DNA of 64,000 bases from positions 1 to 64,000 of the forward strand of contig NZ_JABURL010000015.1 in the NCBI RefSeq assembly GCF_014762705.1, written 5' to 3'. Source of the stretch: Cyclobacterium sp. (GTDB lineage Bacteria; Bacteroidota; Bacteroidia; Cytophagales; Cyclobacteriaceae). Position numbers and translations under genes: made by a program. Below, piece after piece: positions 43,009-52,543 of this stretch. Position 1 is the stretch's first letter. Every line of letters begins with the position of its first letter. The notes below the pieces were generated by a model. It did not search any database. It was not told the DNA's origin and saw only the letters and a program-made list of their open reading frames with translations.

Positions 43009-44058
43009 TTAGTCTAAATTAAGGCTTTGTTTTGGAATTTTTAATTCTGTCACCACAAATTCGTCTCCATAGTTGAAAATTTTAAAGCTGGCCCGGTTTC
43101 CATAAATCAATTTTAATCGCTGTATGGTGTTGGAAATCCCATGACCTTCGCCCTTTTTTTTTGTGTTGCCGTCCTGCTTGAGGTGCCCACTATTCCGAAC
43201 CCAAATATACAAATCGTCCAGTAAGCCAATCGTACATTTGATTTCAATCAAGCCCCCCCTGATCAAATTAGAAATACCATGTTTGATCCCATTTTCTACA
43301 ATTGTCTGCAACATCATGGGGGGTATCCTGTATTGCTGAGCTTCTTTCTCGATATCATAGATCACCTTCAGCCGCTCCTCAAATCTTATAGATTCCAAAT
43401 TCAGGTAATCCTTAACGGTATTCATTTCCTCAGAAAGCGGAATGGTTTTGTGTTTATCCATGATAAGCGAATACCGAAGGATATTGGATAATTGGGTAAT
43501 CGCAGATTTTGCCTTGGCGGGATTTTCATCCACCAGGGCCCTGACACTATTTAATGCATTAAATATAAAATGAGGATTCAGTTGATTTCTTAAATGAATC
43601 AATTTGATTTCGTTGATTCTTGCCTGATATTTCAAGCTGGCGTTATAGTTATCCAAAAAATAAAACAAGAAATACATCAGGGACCAGAGCGAATAATAAA
43701 GAAAACTGGTAAACAGATTGGCCAGCAATACCAGAGGCCTGAAATCCTCCAACATGTGTAAGGTGCCGAATATCCAGTTAATAATGATCTGGGCAAATGT
43801 GTTTAAGATGCTCAACACCAAAACCGCAATCAGTACATGACTGATCAATTTGGTCAACGGATATTCCAGCCAATTCTTGTTTTTGATCAAAAACCTGAAA
43901 AAATGTGTAGAAAGGAAATAGAATATGGCCAGCGAAAAATACGCACCTATTTGTATGGGAGTTATTCCCCTTGCCAGGGATACAAAGAACAGGTTGACCA
44001 AGGCAAAACTCAGCCAGCCGAATATTTGTAACAACCAATATAGCTTATACTTTTCCAT
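43009..44058 (-). CDS. LytS-type sensor histidine kinase
   Basis: A 349-residue kinase of the His_kinase (LytS/YehU) family. Four N-terminal membrane helices (residues about 8-136) lack a separate sensor domain. The dimerisation/phosphoacceptor segment LRNQLNPHFIFNALNS contains His163, and the ATPase domain has MMLQTIVENGIKHGIS (N box) and KGEGHGISNTIQRL (G box). It lies between moxR and the LytTR regulator gene on the minus strand and phosphorylates the latter by analogy with the family. The stimulus is unknown. Confidence 0.9.
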   Translation of the reverse strand: MEKYKLYWLLQIFGWLSFALVNLFFVSLARGITPIQIGAYFSLAIFYFLSTHFFRFLIKNKNWLEYPLTKLISHVLIAVLVLSILNTFAQIIINWIFGTLHMLEDFRPLVLLANLFTSFLYYSLWSLMYFLFYFLDNYNASLKYQARINEIKLIHLRNQLNPHFIFNALNSVRALVDENPAKAKSAITQLSNILRYSLIMDKHKTIPLSEEMNTVKDYLNLESIRFEERLKVIYDIEKEAQQYRIPPMMLQTIVENGIKHGISNLIRGGLIEIKCTIGLLDDLYIWVRNSGHLKQDGNTKKKGEGHGISNTIQRLKLIYGNRASFKIFNYGDEFVVTELKIPKQSLNLD

Positions 44059-44088
44059 TCAAATCCCCACAGGTCCAGACCCTATCAG

Positions 44089-45060
44089 CTATCGGGCGCC
44101 AATGGTCTTATTCAAGGGTATTTTTTCGAGGATTTTATGAATCAAATCCCTGGTACTTACATTATCTGCTTCTGCCTCATAGTTCAGAATAATCCGGTGA
44201 TTCAGAACATCCTCCGCAATAGACTTAATATCTTCGGGGAGCACATAATCCCTGCCATCCAGGAAAGCGATCGCCTTTGCTCCAAGATTCAGATTGATTG
44301 AAGCCCTTGGCGAGGCTCCAAACTGAATGTATTTTGCCTCTTCCTGCATGCCATACTTTTCTGGAAATCTGGTCGAAAAAACCAACTCGATAATGTAGTT
44401 TTCCAAAGCCTCAGCAATCTGAACATCGTTGATGGCATTCCGAATGGAAAAAATATCCTCCTTATCCAGAACGGGATTAACTTCAGAGGCAAAATGAGCA
44501 TTTGTCATTCGGCGCATAACCTCCAATTCATCTATTTTTGAGGGATAATCGATATTCACCTTCATCATAAACCGGTCTACCTGGGCTTCAGGGAGTGGAT
44601 AGGTTCCTTCCTGATCTACTGGGTTCTGAGTGGCAAGGACCAGAAATGGCTTGTCCAGGGTATAAGTGGTTTCGCCTATGGTTACCTGCTTTTCCTGCAT
44701 GGCCTCCAGCAATGCGGACTGCACCTTGGCAGGTGATCGGTTTACCTCATCTGCAAGGATTATATTGGAAAAAATCGGCCCTTTCTTTACTTCAAAATTG
44801 GCATTTTGCTGGTTATAGATCATGGTGCCCACCAAATCTGAAGGCAATAAATCAGGAGTGAACTGTATCCTCTTGAAATCTAAATGAAGCACCTTTGATA
44901 AGGTGTTAACAGTCAATGTCTTGGCAAGGCCCGGTACACCTTCCAATAAAATATGCCCATTGGTAAATAAGCCTATCAGTAACCTGTTCACCATCTTGTC
45001 CTGACCGACAACGACTTTTTTAACTTCATTGATAACTTCTTGTATCTTCTCCTGATGCAT
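44089..45060 (-). CDS. MoxR-family AAA+ ATPase
   Basis: A 323-residue MoxR ATPase. Walker A is GVPGLAKT (41-48), Walker B is IILADEVNRSPAK and the sensor region is LVLATQNPVDQEGTYPLPEAQVDRFMM. MoxR proteins act as chaperones in metal or cofactor insertion or stress responses, usually next to DUF58 and von Willebrand factor A genes. Here none follows; instead the next genes encode a LytS kinase and a LytTR regulator. The 30-base gap suggests a shared operon. The linkage is unusual and the client is unknown. Confidence 0.9.
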   Translation of the reverse strand: MHQEKIQEVINEVKKVVVGQDKMVNRLLIGLFTNGHILLEGVPGLAKTLTVNTLSKVLHLDFKRIQFTPDLLPSDLVGTMIYNQQNANFEVKKGPIFSNIILADEVNRSPAKVQSALLEAMQEKQVTIGETTYTLDKPFLVLATQNPVDQEGTYPLPEAQVDRFMMKVNIDYPSKIDELEVMRRMTNAHFASEVNPVLDKEDIFSIRNAINDVQIAEALENYIIELVFSTRFPEKYGMQEEAKYIQFGASPRASINLNLGAKAIAFLDGRDYVLPEDIKSIAEDVLNHRIILNYEAEADNVSTRDLIHKILEKIPLNKTIGAR

Positions 45061-45160
45061 AGTGGAATCTAATTATTTCAATAGTGTTTTTTCTATCTAA
45101 AATTAAGAACTCTGTTCAAAATAGAAGCCTAAATTAGAATAATTCGCGGTCTATAACAAT

Positions 45161-45817
45161 TCAGAACCTTTTCTTCTTTTTTGTTTTATGAAATTTGGGC
45201 CTGTGCCCGGTCAATATCCTGCCTTCTGGTACAGGAATGCCCAAAGATCCATATATAATCTCTTGCTCAACTTTCTGAACCTCCCCTACCTGAAAACCTT
45301 CCAGGGTCAATCCCTCAATCGCCCATCGCACAAGCCGGAGTGTGGGAAAGCCCACCGCTGCTGTCATCTTTCGGACTTGTCGGTTTTTCCCTTCATTTAA
45401 AGTCAGCGCAATCCACGATTCAGGAATATTCTTTCTATACCGAATGGGAGGATCCCTATCCGGCAAAACCGATCCAGCCCTGTCCAAAACGCCAACCTTT
45501 GCTTTAGCCGTTTGATGGTCTTTTCCATTGATGGTAATCCTGAGACCAGCTTCCAGTTCCTTGACCGCCTCAGGCGTTATTTCACCTTCCACCTGAACCC
45601 AATAGGTTCGTTTATGGCCGTAAATCGGATCCAGTAAACGGTGATTAAGGTATTTATCATTTGTAAGCAATAGCAGTCCCTCACTGTCCTTATCCAAACG
45701 CCCTACAGGATATACATCATCCGGAAAATCCGCAAGTTCACCCAATGTGTGGTCCTCTCCACTGAATTGGCTTAGCGTGCCGTATGGCTTGTATACCAAA
45801 TAATACCTGTAATCCAT
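45161..45817 (-). CDS. rluE: 23S rRNA pseudouridine synthase RluE-type
   Basis: A 218-residue pseudouridine synthase without an S4 domain, as in RluE (pseudouridine 2457 of 23S rRNA in E. coli). Motifs are YYLVYKPYGTLSQFS, PVGRLDKDSEGLLLLTND (Asp42 catalytic) and TLNEGKNRQVRKMTAAVGFPTLRLVR. The C-terminus is Lys-rich (FHKTKKKKRF). It starts 9 bases after the OmpA-like gene, so it is likely co-transcribed with it. Confidence 0.88.
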   Translation of the reverse strand: MDYRYYLVYKPYGTLSQFSGEDHTLGELADFPDDVYPVGRLDKDSEGLLLLTNDKYLNHRLLDPIYGHKRTYWVQVEGEITPEAVKELEAGLRITINGKDHQTAKAKVGVLDRAGSVLPDRDPPIRYRKNIPESWIALTLNEGKNRQVRKMTAAVGFPTLRLVRWAIEGLTLEGFQVGEVQKVEQEIIYGSLGIPVPEGRILTGHRPKFHKTKKKKRF

Positions 45818-45826
45818 CCGTTTCTA

Positions 45827-46666
45827 TTATTGCAACAACTCAAACAATTCATTCAATCGTGGGGTAAGGATAATTTCGGTCCTCCTGTTCTTGGACCTTC
45901 CCTCTTCCGTATCATTGGAAGCCTTGGGATAATAATAGCTCCTGCCTGCAGCAATTACCCGCTCCGGGATTACATCATACGTCTCTGTCAGAATCCGCAC
46001 AATCGCTGATGCCCTTGCCGTACTCAGGGCCCAGTTATCTTCAAATCTCCCCTTTATCGGTACATTGTCTGTATGTCCTTCTACCATGACCTGAATATCA
46101 GGACTGTTGTTCAACACTTCCGCCAATTTTCCCAATGCCCCTCTTCCATCTTTGTTTACAGTGGCACTTCCTGAAGGAAAAAGCAATTTGTCCTGCATGG
46201 AAACGTACAATTTACCATCTTGCTCGTAAACCTGTAGTTCATCAGATTGATATTGCACCAGGGCTTTGTCCATGGTTGTTTTTAAATTTTCCATTACGGC
46301 TCTTTGCTCATCCAAAAGCTGTTGGAGCATATCCAGTCTTTCCTGCTGTTCCATCAGCCGTTGCTCTTTATCTGATAGTTCCTGGCGAACTGACGAAGAG
46401 GTTGACATGGCCGATTCCAGCCTGGAGGCCAATTCTGCCTTTTCCTGCTGTTCCCTAGCCAGGGAATCCTTCAGGTTGGCAATGGATTTTTGAAGCATTT
46501 CTACGCTTTGTTGGGTACTATCCAAATCGCTTTCCGTGTCTCTTAAAGAACGCATCATTTCCGCATTCCTTACATTCACTGCATGGTATTTCTTTTGGGG
46601 TACACAAGAACTGACCAGACATATCCCAAGAAAACAACCAGCTATTATCAAACTTTTCTTCATCAT
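45827..46666 (-). CDS. OmpA-family peptidoglycan-binding lipoprotein
   Basis: A 279-residue protein with a lipoprotein signal (CLVSSC lipobox, Cys at 21), a long coiled coil of about residues 30-135 (MMRSLRDTESDLDSTQQSVE onward) and a C-terminal OmpA/Pal domain (VMVEGHTDNVPIKG, NWALSTARASAIVRIL, GRSYYYPKASNDTEEGRSKN). It should be anchored in the outer membrane and bind peptidoglycan. It starts with two Met codons. The downstream rluE is 9 bases away. Confidence 0.88.
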   Translation of the reverse strand: MMKKSLIIAGCFLGICLVSSCVPQKKYHAVNVRNAEMMRSLRDTESDLDSTQQSVEMLQKSIANLKDSLAREQQEKAELASRLESAMSTSSSVRQELSDKEQRLMEQQERLDMLQQLLDEQRAVMENLKTTMDKALVQYQSDELQVYEQDGKLYVSMQDKLLFPSGSATVNKDGRGALGKLAEVLNNSPDIQVMVEGHTDNVPIKGRFEDNWALSTARASAIVRILTETYDVIPERVIAAGRSYYYPKASNDTEEGRSKNRRTEIILTPRLNELFELLQ

Positions 46667-46751
46667 CTATCTGTATTTTATCCATTTACCACTATAAACA
46701 TACCAATTTAAATCCTTCCCCTAAAACTTTACTGCTTTTGCAAAAATAAGT

Positions 46752-48845
46752 TCAGGAAATCCTGCTCCAGTTGAGTTCATTTTTCCTGAGACGGGAAACC
46801 TGATCCGCTATTGGCCTGTTATCCTCCTGGATAAGACCGGGATCCGCTTCCAATATTGCTTTGGCTGCCGCCCTTGCCCGAACCAATATACCGCCATCCC
46901 TTCCCAAATCCGCCAATTTTAGATCCATAATTCCAGATTGCTGGGTTCCGGAAAGGTCTCCAGGCCCTCGTAAACGCAGATCAACATCCGCAATTTCGAA
47001 ACCATTATTGGTTCTGACCATGGTCTCCAACCTGGTCCTGCTGTCCTTTCCCAACTCGTATTTGCTCATAAGGATACAATAGGATTGGTCTGATCCCCGA
47101 CCTACTCTGCCCCTCAACTGGTGCAACTGGGAAAGTCCGAAGCGTTCCGCATTTTCAATCACCATCACCGAGGCATTGGGTACATTTACACCTACCTCGA
47201 TCACGGTGGTAGCAACCATAATTTTGGTCTCCCCCTTTACAAACCGCGCCATCTCAAAGTCCTTGTCGGCAGCCTTCATGTTCCCATGCAATATGCCGAT
47301 GGGAAGTCCATTGAAAGCCCTGCAAATGCTCTCATATCCATCCATCAGGCTTTTCAAATCGCTTTTCAGAGATTCCTCAATCAAAGGATAAACAATATAC
47401 ACCTGCCTGCCTTTGGCTATTTCCTTCCTAAGAAAACCAAAAACTTTTAGCCGGTCTTTGTCATACCGGTGCACGGTTTGAATCGCCTTCCTTCCTGCAG
47501 GCAATTCATCAATTACTGAAATATCCAGGTCTCCATACAAGGTCATGGCCAGCGTCCTGGGAATAGGTGTGGCTGTCATTACCAGTACATGGGGATAAAA
47601 ATCCTTGTTTTTAGCCCATAATTTTGCCCGCTGGGCCACTCCAAAACGGTGTTGTTCATCTATTATAGCCAGGCCCAATTGTTGAAAAACCACCACATCT
47701 TCCAAGAGAGCATGTGTCCCGATCAATAAGTGAAGTCTTCCCGAGGCCAGCTCCTGATGAATAGCCTCTCGTTGCTTTTTGGTACTTGAGCCAGTCAGTA
47801 AGGCAATTTTAAGTCCCATCTGTTCGGTAAATGGCTTCAAACCTTCGTAATGCTGGTTGGCTAAAATCTCAGTAGGAGCCATAAGGCAGGTCTGGTAACC
47901 TGAGTCTACGGCAACCAACAGGCAAATAAAGGCTACGATGGTTTTACCGGAACCTACATCCCCCTGGATGAGGCGGTTCATCTGCAATCCGGACTTGAGG
48001 TCGGCGTAAATCTCTTTGATAACCCTTTTTTGTGCCCCTGTAAGCTCAAAAGGCAGGTGTTCTTTGTAAAATTGCGTTAATAATTGGGTCTGACCCAGCA
48101 CTTTGCCCCTGAATTTCTCCGTCCTTGCCAACTTCAATTTCAATAAGCGTAGCTGCAAAAAGAAAAACTCTTCAAATTTCAACCGGTAACTGGCCTTCCT
48201 GAGGTTCTCGGGGCTGGAAGGAAAGTGGATTTCCTTTATGGCTACTTGCTTTGAAAGCAGTTGCATGGACTCACATAGCCTGGAAGGTAGCGTTTCGGGT
48301 ATCTTAGAAAAAGCCAGGGGCAACAAGCCGGCCAGAATCCGGGAAATTCCCCTACTGTCAAGAAATTTGGCTCTCAACTTTTCCGTTGTGTGATAAACGG
48401 GTTGAAAATATGGCCCTTTGTCCTGCTTTCCTGTCAGGGGTTCAAGCTCGGGATGTGCCATACTGAATCGACTGCCAAAAAGCTGGGGCTTGCCAAAAGC
48501 CACCAGGGCCACTCCTTTTACCAGCTTCTTATTCACCCACTGTATGCCCTTGAACCAGGTGAGCTCCATGCTTCCTGTTTCATCGGCAAATTGCGCCACC
48601 AGTCTTTTCTTCCTGCCCTCACCTATAACCTGTACGGAAATTATCCTTCCGATAACCTGCACCTGCTGCAGTTCCGGTTTGATTTCCCTTATTTTATAAA
48701 ACTTTGTCCTGTCCTCATACCTGAAAGGATAGTACTGCAACATCTCCCCAAAAGTGAAAATATCCAGCTCCTTATTCAGTAAGGCTCCCTTTTGGGGGCC
48801 CACTCCTTTCAGGTATTCGATTTTGGTTTCAAAAAATCCGGTCAA
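46752..48845 (-). CDS. recG: ATP-dependent DNA helicase RecG
   Basis: A 697-residue superfamily 2 helicase that reverses stalled replication forks and processes Holliday junctions. The N-terminal wedge region with an OB fold is followed by RLIQGDVGSGKTIVA (Walker A), IIDEQHRFG (motif II, DEQH), VMTATPIPRTLAMT (motif III) and QLRGRVGRG (motif VI). The start appears to be TTG at 48845: an in-frame stop lies two codons upstream, and TGFFETKIEYLKGVGPQKG is the family N-terminus. It follows a NahK-like gene by 23 bases. Confidence 0.93.
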   Translation of the reverse strand: MTGFFETKIEYLKGVGPQKGALLNKELDIFTFGEMLQYYPFRYEDRTKFYKIREIKPELQQVQVIGRIISVQVIGEGRKKRLVAQFADETGSMELTWFKGIQWVNKKLVKGVALVAFGKPQLFGSRFSMAHPELEPLTGKQDKGPYFQPVYHTTEKLRAKFLDSRGISRILAGLLPLAFSKIPETLPSRLCESMQLLSKQVAIKEIHFPSSPENLRKASYRLKFEEFFFLQLRLLKLKLARTEKFRGKVLGQTQLLTQFYKEHLPFELTGAQKRVIKEIYADLKSGLQMNRLIQGDVGSGKTIVAFICLLVAVDSGYQTCLMAPTEILANQHYEGLKPFTEQMGLKIALLTGSSTKKQREAIHQELASGRLHLLIGTHALLEDVVVFQQLGLAIIDEQHRFGVAQRAKLWAKNKDFYPHVLVMTATPIPRTLAMTLYGDLDISVIDELPAGRKAIQTVHRYDKDRLKVFGFLRKEIAKGRQVYIVYPLIEESLKSDLKSLMDGYESICRAFNGLPIGILHGNMKAADKDFEMARFVKGETKIMVATTVIEVGVNVPNASVMVIENAERFGLSQLHQLRGRVGRGSDQSYCILMSKYELGKDSRTRLETMVRTNNGFEIADVDLRLRGPGDLSGTQQSGIMDLKLADLGRDGGILVRARAAAKAILEADPGLIQEDNRPIADQVSRLRKNELNWSRIS

Positions 48846-48868
48846 GATTTACAGCTTTAGTCTCATTT

Positions 48869-49942
48869 TTATAAAGATAATGTATGTTTCAGTTTATCCT
48901 CCAAAGCCTCAATCTCCCCCCTTTTACCTATCAATGCCCTGAGCAAGGCAGCCTGGTTTTGGGCCCGGTGAAGGTTTTGCTCCGGATAATCCACTTGATA
49001 ATACACATTCCCATTGAGGTGGTCCGTTAAAAACCTAAGCCCCATGATCAATGTCATCATTTCTCCTCCATATGGCAGAGATTCCAATTCCTGAGGCAAC
49101 AACTTTCCGCCCAATACTCCATAAAAACCCTTCAACAGCCCTTCATACTTATCCATATCCACCTGAATGCTATCCCATTCCAGAGACGATTCATCCTGCG
49201 TACAAGCCACCGTCCGTACCAAATCCCCAAAGTCATAAAAAACGTAACCCGCCATGATGGTGTCCAGGTCAATCAAAGCATTTACTTTTTCCATATCTTC
49301 ACCAAAAATCAGGTTATTGATCTTCGTATCATTATGGGTCACCCTTAGGGGAAGCTCCAGGCGATAAGCCTGGTATTTTTCCTGCAACTCTCTCATTCCA
49401 TCGTAAAAAGCGATCATTTTCCGGGTAATGCCATCGGGCTGTATCTTTGGAGACTTCAGCGCGGCATCAAACTGCTCAAAACGTTTATTCAAGTCATGAA
49501 AATGAACAATGGTGTCCTCTAATTTTTTCGCATCCGCCTGCAAAAACACCAGAATAAAATAAGCGAAAGCCTCTGCGGCTCTTTCTGCCTGATCGGCCTG
49601 CTCTATGGCATCTTTTGTAATACCATTGACAAAAGGAAATAGGCGGTATAATTCCCCTCCCAGATCGGTAAAAAAATGTCCTTTATCATTGACTATGGGC
49701 AAAGGAAGGGAAAAGGGCAAATCCTTTGGATCAAAGTAATCCATTAAATACTGCTGGTTACCGGAAATCCGCTCAGGATACTTAAATACCAGATCATTAA
49801 ACGCCTGTAATATATAGGATTCTGAACCCGCAAAAACACGGTAAGTCTTGTGGATATGCCCGGAACCAAACCTCTTTACGTCAATCGTTTGCGAGGGCAA
49901 ACCATATGTCCCTTTCAATGCATTCAAAATACCTTCCTTCAT
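48869..49942 (-). CDS. Aminoglycoside-phosphotransferase-fold sugar kinase (NahK-like)
   Basis: A 357-residue kinase of the APH/choline kinase fold. The glycine-rich segment GSGHIHKTYRV, the catalytic loop RVTHNDTKINNLIF (HxDxxxxN pattern) and the metal-binding ALIDLDTIMAG are present. It most resembles N-acetylhexosamine 1-kinases and related proteins, which make sugar 1-phosphates from amino sugars. The exact substrate is inference. It is upstream of recG on the same strand. A -7-like TAAATTTG lies at 49981-49974, with TTG 25 bases further up, slightly beyond the normal spacing. Confidence 0.78.
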   Translation of the reverse strand: MKEGILNALKGTYGLPSQTIDVKRFGSGHIHKTYRVFAGSESYILQAFNDLVFKYPERISGNQQYLMDYFDPKDLPFSLPLPIVNDKGHFFTDLGGELYRLFPFVNGITKDAIEQADQAERAAEAFAYFILVFLQADAKKLEDTIVHFHDLNKRFEQFDAALKSPKIQPDGITRKMIAFYDGMRELQEKYQAYRLELPLRVTHNDTKINNLIFGEDMEKVNALIDLDTIMAGYVFYDFGDLVRTVACTQDESSLEWDSIQVDMDKYEGLLKGFYGVLGGKLLPQELESLPYGGEMMTLIMGLRFLTDHLNGNVYYQVDYPEQNLHRAQNQAALLRALIGKRGEIEALEDKLKHTLSL

Positions 49943-50231
49943 ATCATGTAAATGGTTGGTTAATCTTTATATTCAAATTTAATAAGGGATGAGAATGGTA
50001 AAATTACAATACTTTTAAATATATATAATTGAAAGGCTTTATATTTACCAACAGGGAACAAAAGCATCACCGGAAATGGGCCTGGAAATATTGCAGGTCA
50101 AATTTTATCTGAATTATTTAAAATTATTAAAAATGTTTTATTTATTTGGGAAAATTTTCCTAAAACTTAAAAGGAATATTTTCAAGAAAACACCCCGCAA
50201 CATATAAATTACATATTAACCTAGTTTAACC

Positions 50232-52007
50232 ATGCATATTTCGATTATCGATTGGGTCATCATCGTTCTATTTTTTGTCGTTTCCTTGTTGATTGGTGTC
50301 ATTGCCTCCAGAACGGCGGGAAAAAACGCAAAAGAATTTTTCCTTTCGGGTAGAAACATGCCCTGGTGGCTTTTGGGTGTCAGCATGGTTGCGACCACAT
50401 TTTCGGCAGATACGCCAAATTTGGTTACCGATATTGTCCGAAAGAACGGTGTTTCCGGAAACTGGGTATGGTGGGCCTTTTTGTTAACGGGAATGTTAAC
50501 GGTGTTTGTTTATGCTAAATTATGGAGACGCTCGGAAGTTACCACCGATTTGGAATTTTATGAACTGCGGTATGGAGGCAAGGGAGCTGCCTTTCTCCGG
50601 GCGTTCAGGGCAGTTTACCTCGGCGTATTTTTCAATGTGGTAATCATGGCTACTGTTTCGCTTGCGGCCATAAAAATTTTCGGGGTGATGTTGGGATTAA
50701 GCTCCTGGGAAACCCTGCTAATCGTTTCGGTAGTTACGGTTTTTTACAGTTCTTTGGGAGGTTTAAAAGGCGTACTATTAACTGATTTTTTTCAATTTTT
50801 CTTTGCCATGGCAGGTGCTTTTGGTGCGGCCATATATGTGGTAGGCCTACCTGAAATTGGTGGTCTGAACAATCTCCTTACCCATCCCAATGTGGTTGGA
50901 AAATTAAATATTATTCCGGATTTCAGTGACTGGAATTTATTGATTCCCCTATTTATCATGCCGCTGGCAGTACAGTGGTGGGCCACCTGGTACCCTGGTG
51001 CTGAGCCCGGGGGTGGGGGATACATTGCCCAAAGAATGTTATCGGCAAAAAATGAAAAGAATGCTATTGGTGCAACCCTTTTGTTTAACATCACCCATTA
51101 TGCCATAAGACCATGGCCCTGGATCATCATTGCCTTATCATCCCTGGTTTTATTCCCGCAATTGAGTGACATGCAGGAAGCTTTTCCAAACATTGAAGAA
51201 GGAAAATTAGGAGATGACCTTGCCTATTCAGCCATGTTGACCTTTTTGCCCTCTGGCCTGGCAGGCGTTGTTCTTGCTTCTTTGATTGCCGCAGTAATGT
51301 CTACCCTTTCCACTCACCTTAACTGGGGCTCTTCTTATGTGGTAAATGATTTTTACTCCCGATTTATCAAGCCTCAGGCTTCCGATAAAGAATTGGTAGC
51401 GGTAGGAAGGATCTCCACTGTTGGCTTAATGGTATTGGCCGCATTATTGGCTACCGTGCTTTCCAATGCGTTGGAAGCATTTAATATATTACTACAGATC
51501 GGAGCAGGAACAGGACTTATATTTATTCTTCGGTGGTTTTGGTGGAGAATCAACGCTTACACGGAAATTTCGGCAATGATTGTTTCCTTTATTGTCGCCA
51601 TTTATTTTGAATCCATTCACAATAAACTCGGCTTTTGGCCCATTCCCGATGAAATGGCTTACCTTAAACTGGTATTTGGGGTTTCCTTGACCACCCTTAC
51701 CTGGGTAGCGGTCACGCTGCTAACCAAACCAGAAGACGATAAGGTTCTCCTCAGCTTTTACCGTAAAGTTAGACCGGCCTCCTGGGGTTGGAAAAAACTA
51801 TTGGCCAAATACCCGGATGAAAAAGAGGAGGTAGGTCAGCTGCCTATGGAAATCGGACTAATGCTAATTGCTTCAATCATGGTATATGCTGCCCTTTTTG
51901 CCGCAGGCTTCTGGATTTATGGTCAGGTAATCGCAGCATCCACAGCCACGTTAATAGCCATTATTGGTGGTTTCCTTGTATTTAAAGGATGGAAAAAAAT
52001 GAGATAA
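50232..52007 (+). CDS. Sodium:solute symporter family protein
   Basis: A 591-residue membrane protein with about 14 helices of the SSS family. It has the typical opening DWVIIVLFFVVSLLIGVIASR, FFLSGRNMPWWLLGVSMVATTFSADTPN and, later, AAVMSTLSTHLNWGSSYVVNDFY (the sodium-site region). The family moves sugars, amino acids, sialic acid or other solutes with Na+. The substrate is unknown. It lies alone behind an AT-rich 290-base spacer without a recognised promoter. Confidence 0.87.
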   Translation: MHISIIDWVIIVLFFVVSLLIGVIASRTAGKNAKEFFLSGRNMPWWLLGVSMVATTFSADTPNLVTDIVRKNGVSGNWVWWAFLLTGMLTVFVYAKLWRRSEVTTDLEFYELRYGGKGAAFLRAFRAVYLGVFFNVVIMATVSLAAIKIFGVMLGLSSWETLLIVSVVTVFYSSLGGLKGVLLTDFFQFFFAMAGAFGAAIYVVGLPEIGGLNNLLTHPNVVGKLNIIPDFSDWNLLIPLFIMPLAVQWWATWYPGAEPGGGGYIAQRMLSAKNEKNAIGATLLFNITHYAIRPWPWIIIALSSLVLFPQLSDMQEAFPNIEEGKLGDDLAYSAMLTFLPSGLAGVVLASLIAAVMSTLSTHLNWGSSYVVNDFYSRFIKPQASDKELVAVGRISTVGLMVLAALLATVLSNALEAFNILLQIGAGTGLIFILRWFWWRINAYTEISAMIVSFIVAIYFESIHNKLGFWPIPDEMAYLKLVFGVSLTTLTWVAVTLLTKPEDDKVLLSFYRKVRPASWGWKKLLAKYPDEKEEVGQLPMEIGLMLIASIMVYAALFAAGFWIYGQVIAASTATLIAIIGGFLVFKGWKKMR

Positions 52008-52079
52008 GGGTCCAGGCAGGGCTGTTGATCAAAAGAAACGGGAATTATTCTTTGAAAAAAAGAGTTAAACAAAGAAATT

Positions 52080-52095
52080 GGCCCATATATGGGCC
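52080..52095. promoter_or_regulatory. Perfect 16-bp palindrome before the Fur-family gene
   Basis: GGCCCATATATGGGCC is a perfect palindrome 27 bases upstream of the fur-like ATG. It could be an autoregulatory operator, although it is unlike the classic AT-rich Fur box. It could also be part of an end-of-transcript hairpin for the SSS gene, but no T-run follows. Confidence 0.4.
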
Positions 52096-52122
52096 TGATT
52101 TAATCGCAATAAACCTGATGTG

Positions 52123-52539
52123 ATGGCAGTTAATACAGCTGATATATTAAAGGAAAGTAATTTAAGGGTTACCAGTTGTAGAAGAGACGTTTTGAAAACT
52201 TTTTTGGGAAGGCAGGTGGCTTTATCCCATTCAGATCTGGAAGATGCCCTGAAAGAAAACTTTGACAGGGTCACCATATACAGAACCTTAAAGACTTTTT
52301 TAGAGAACGACCTGATTCACAAAGTGCTCGATGACACTGGTGCTGCAAAATATGCCCTATGCCACCATAGTGCCGAAGAACCGCACCATGATCATGAGCA
52401 TGTTCACTTTAAGTGTGAAATATGCGGAAACACCAATTGCCTGGAAGAAATATCACTACCTAAAATTGAGCTTCCAAAAGGGTATTTACCCAAGGAAATG
52501 AGCTTATTGATACAGGGAAAGTGTAAAAATTGCAGTTAA
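52123..52539 (+). CDS. Fur-family transcriptional regulator
   Basis: A 138-residue metal-dependent regulator. The winged helix contains VTSCRRDVLKTFLGRQVALSHSDLEDAL and FDRVTIYRTLKTF. Zinc-binding residues include the His cluster EEPHHDHEHVHF and the Cys pairs CEICGNTNC and GKCKNC, which supply the structural zinc site. Whether it senses iron, zinc or peroxide cannot be told; the Cys/His content is compatible with Zur- or Fur-like sensing. A GTG at 52120 adds one residue; the ATG is preferred. Confidence 0.85.
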   Translation: MAVNTADILKESNLRVTSCRRDVLKTFLGRQVALSHSDLEDALKENFDRVTIYRTLKTFLENDLIHKVLDDTGAAKYALCHHSAEEPHHDHEHVHFKCEICGNTNCLEEISLPKIELPKGYLPKEMSLLIQGKCKNCS

Positions 52540-52543
52540 AATA

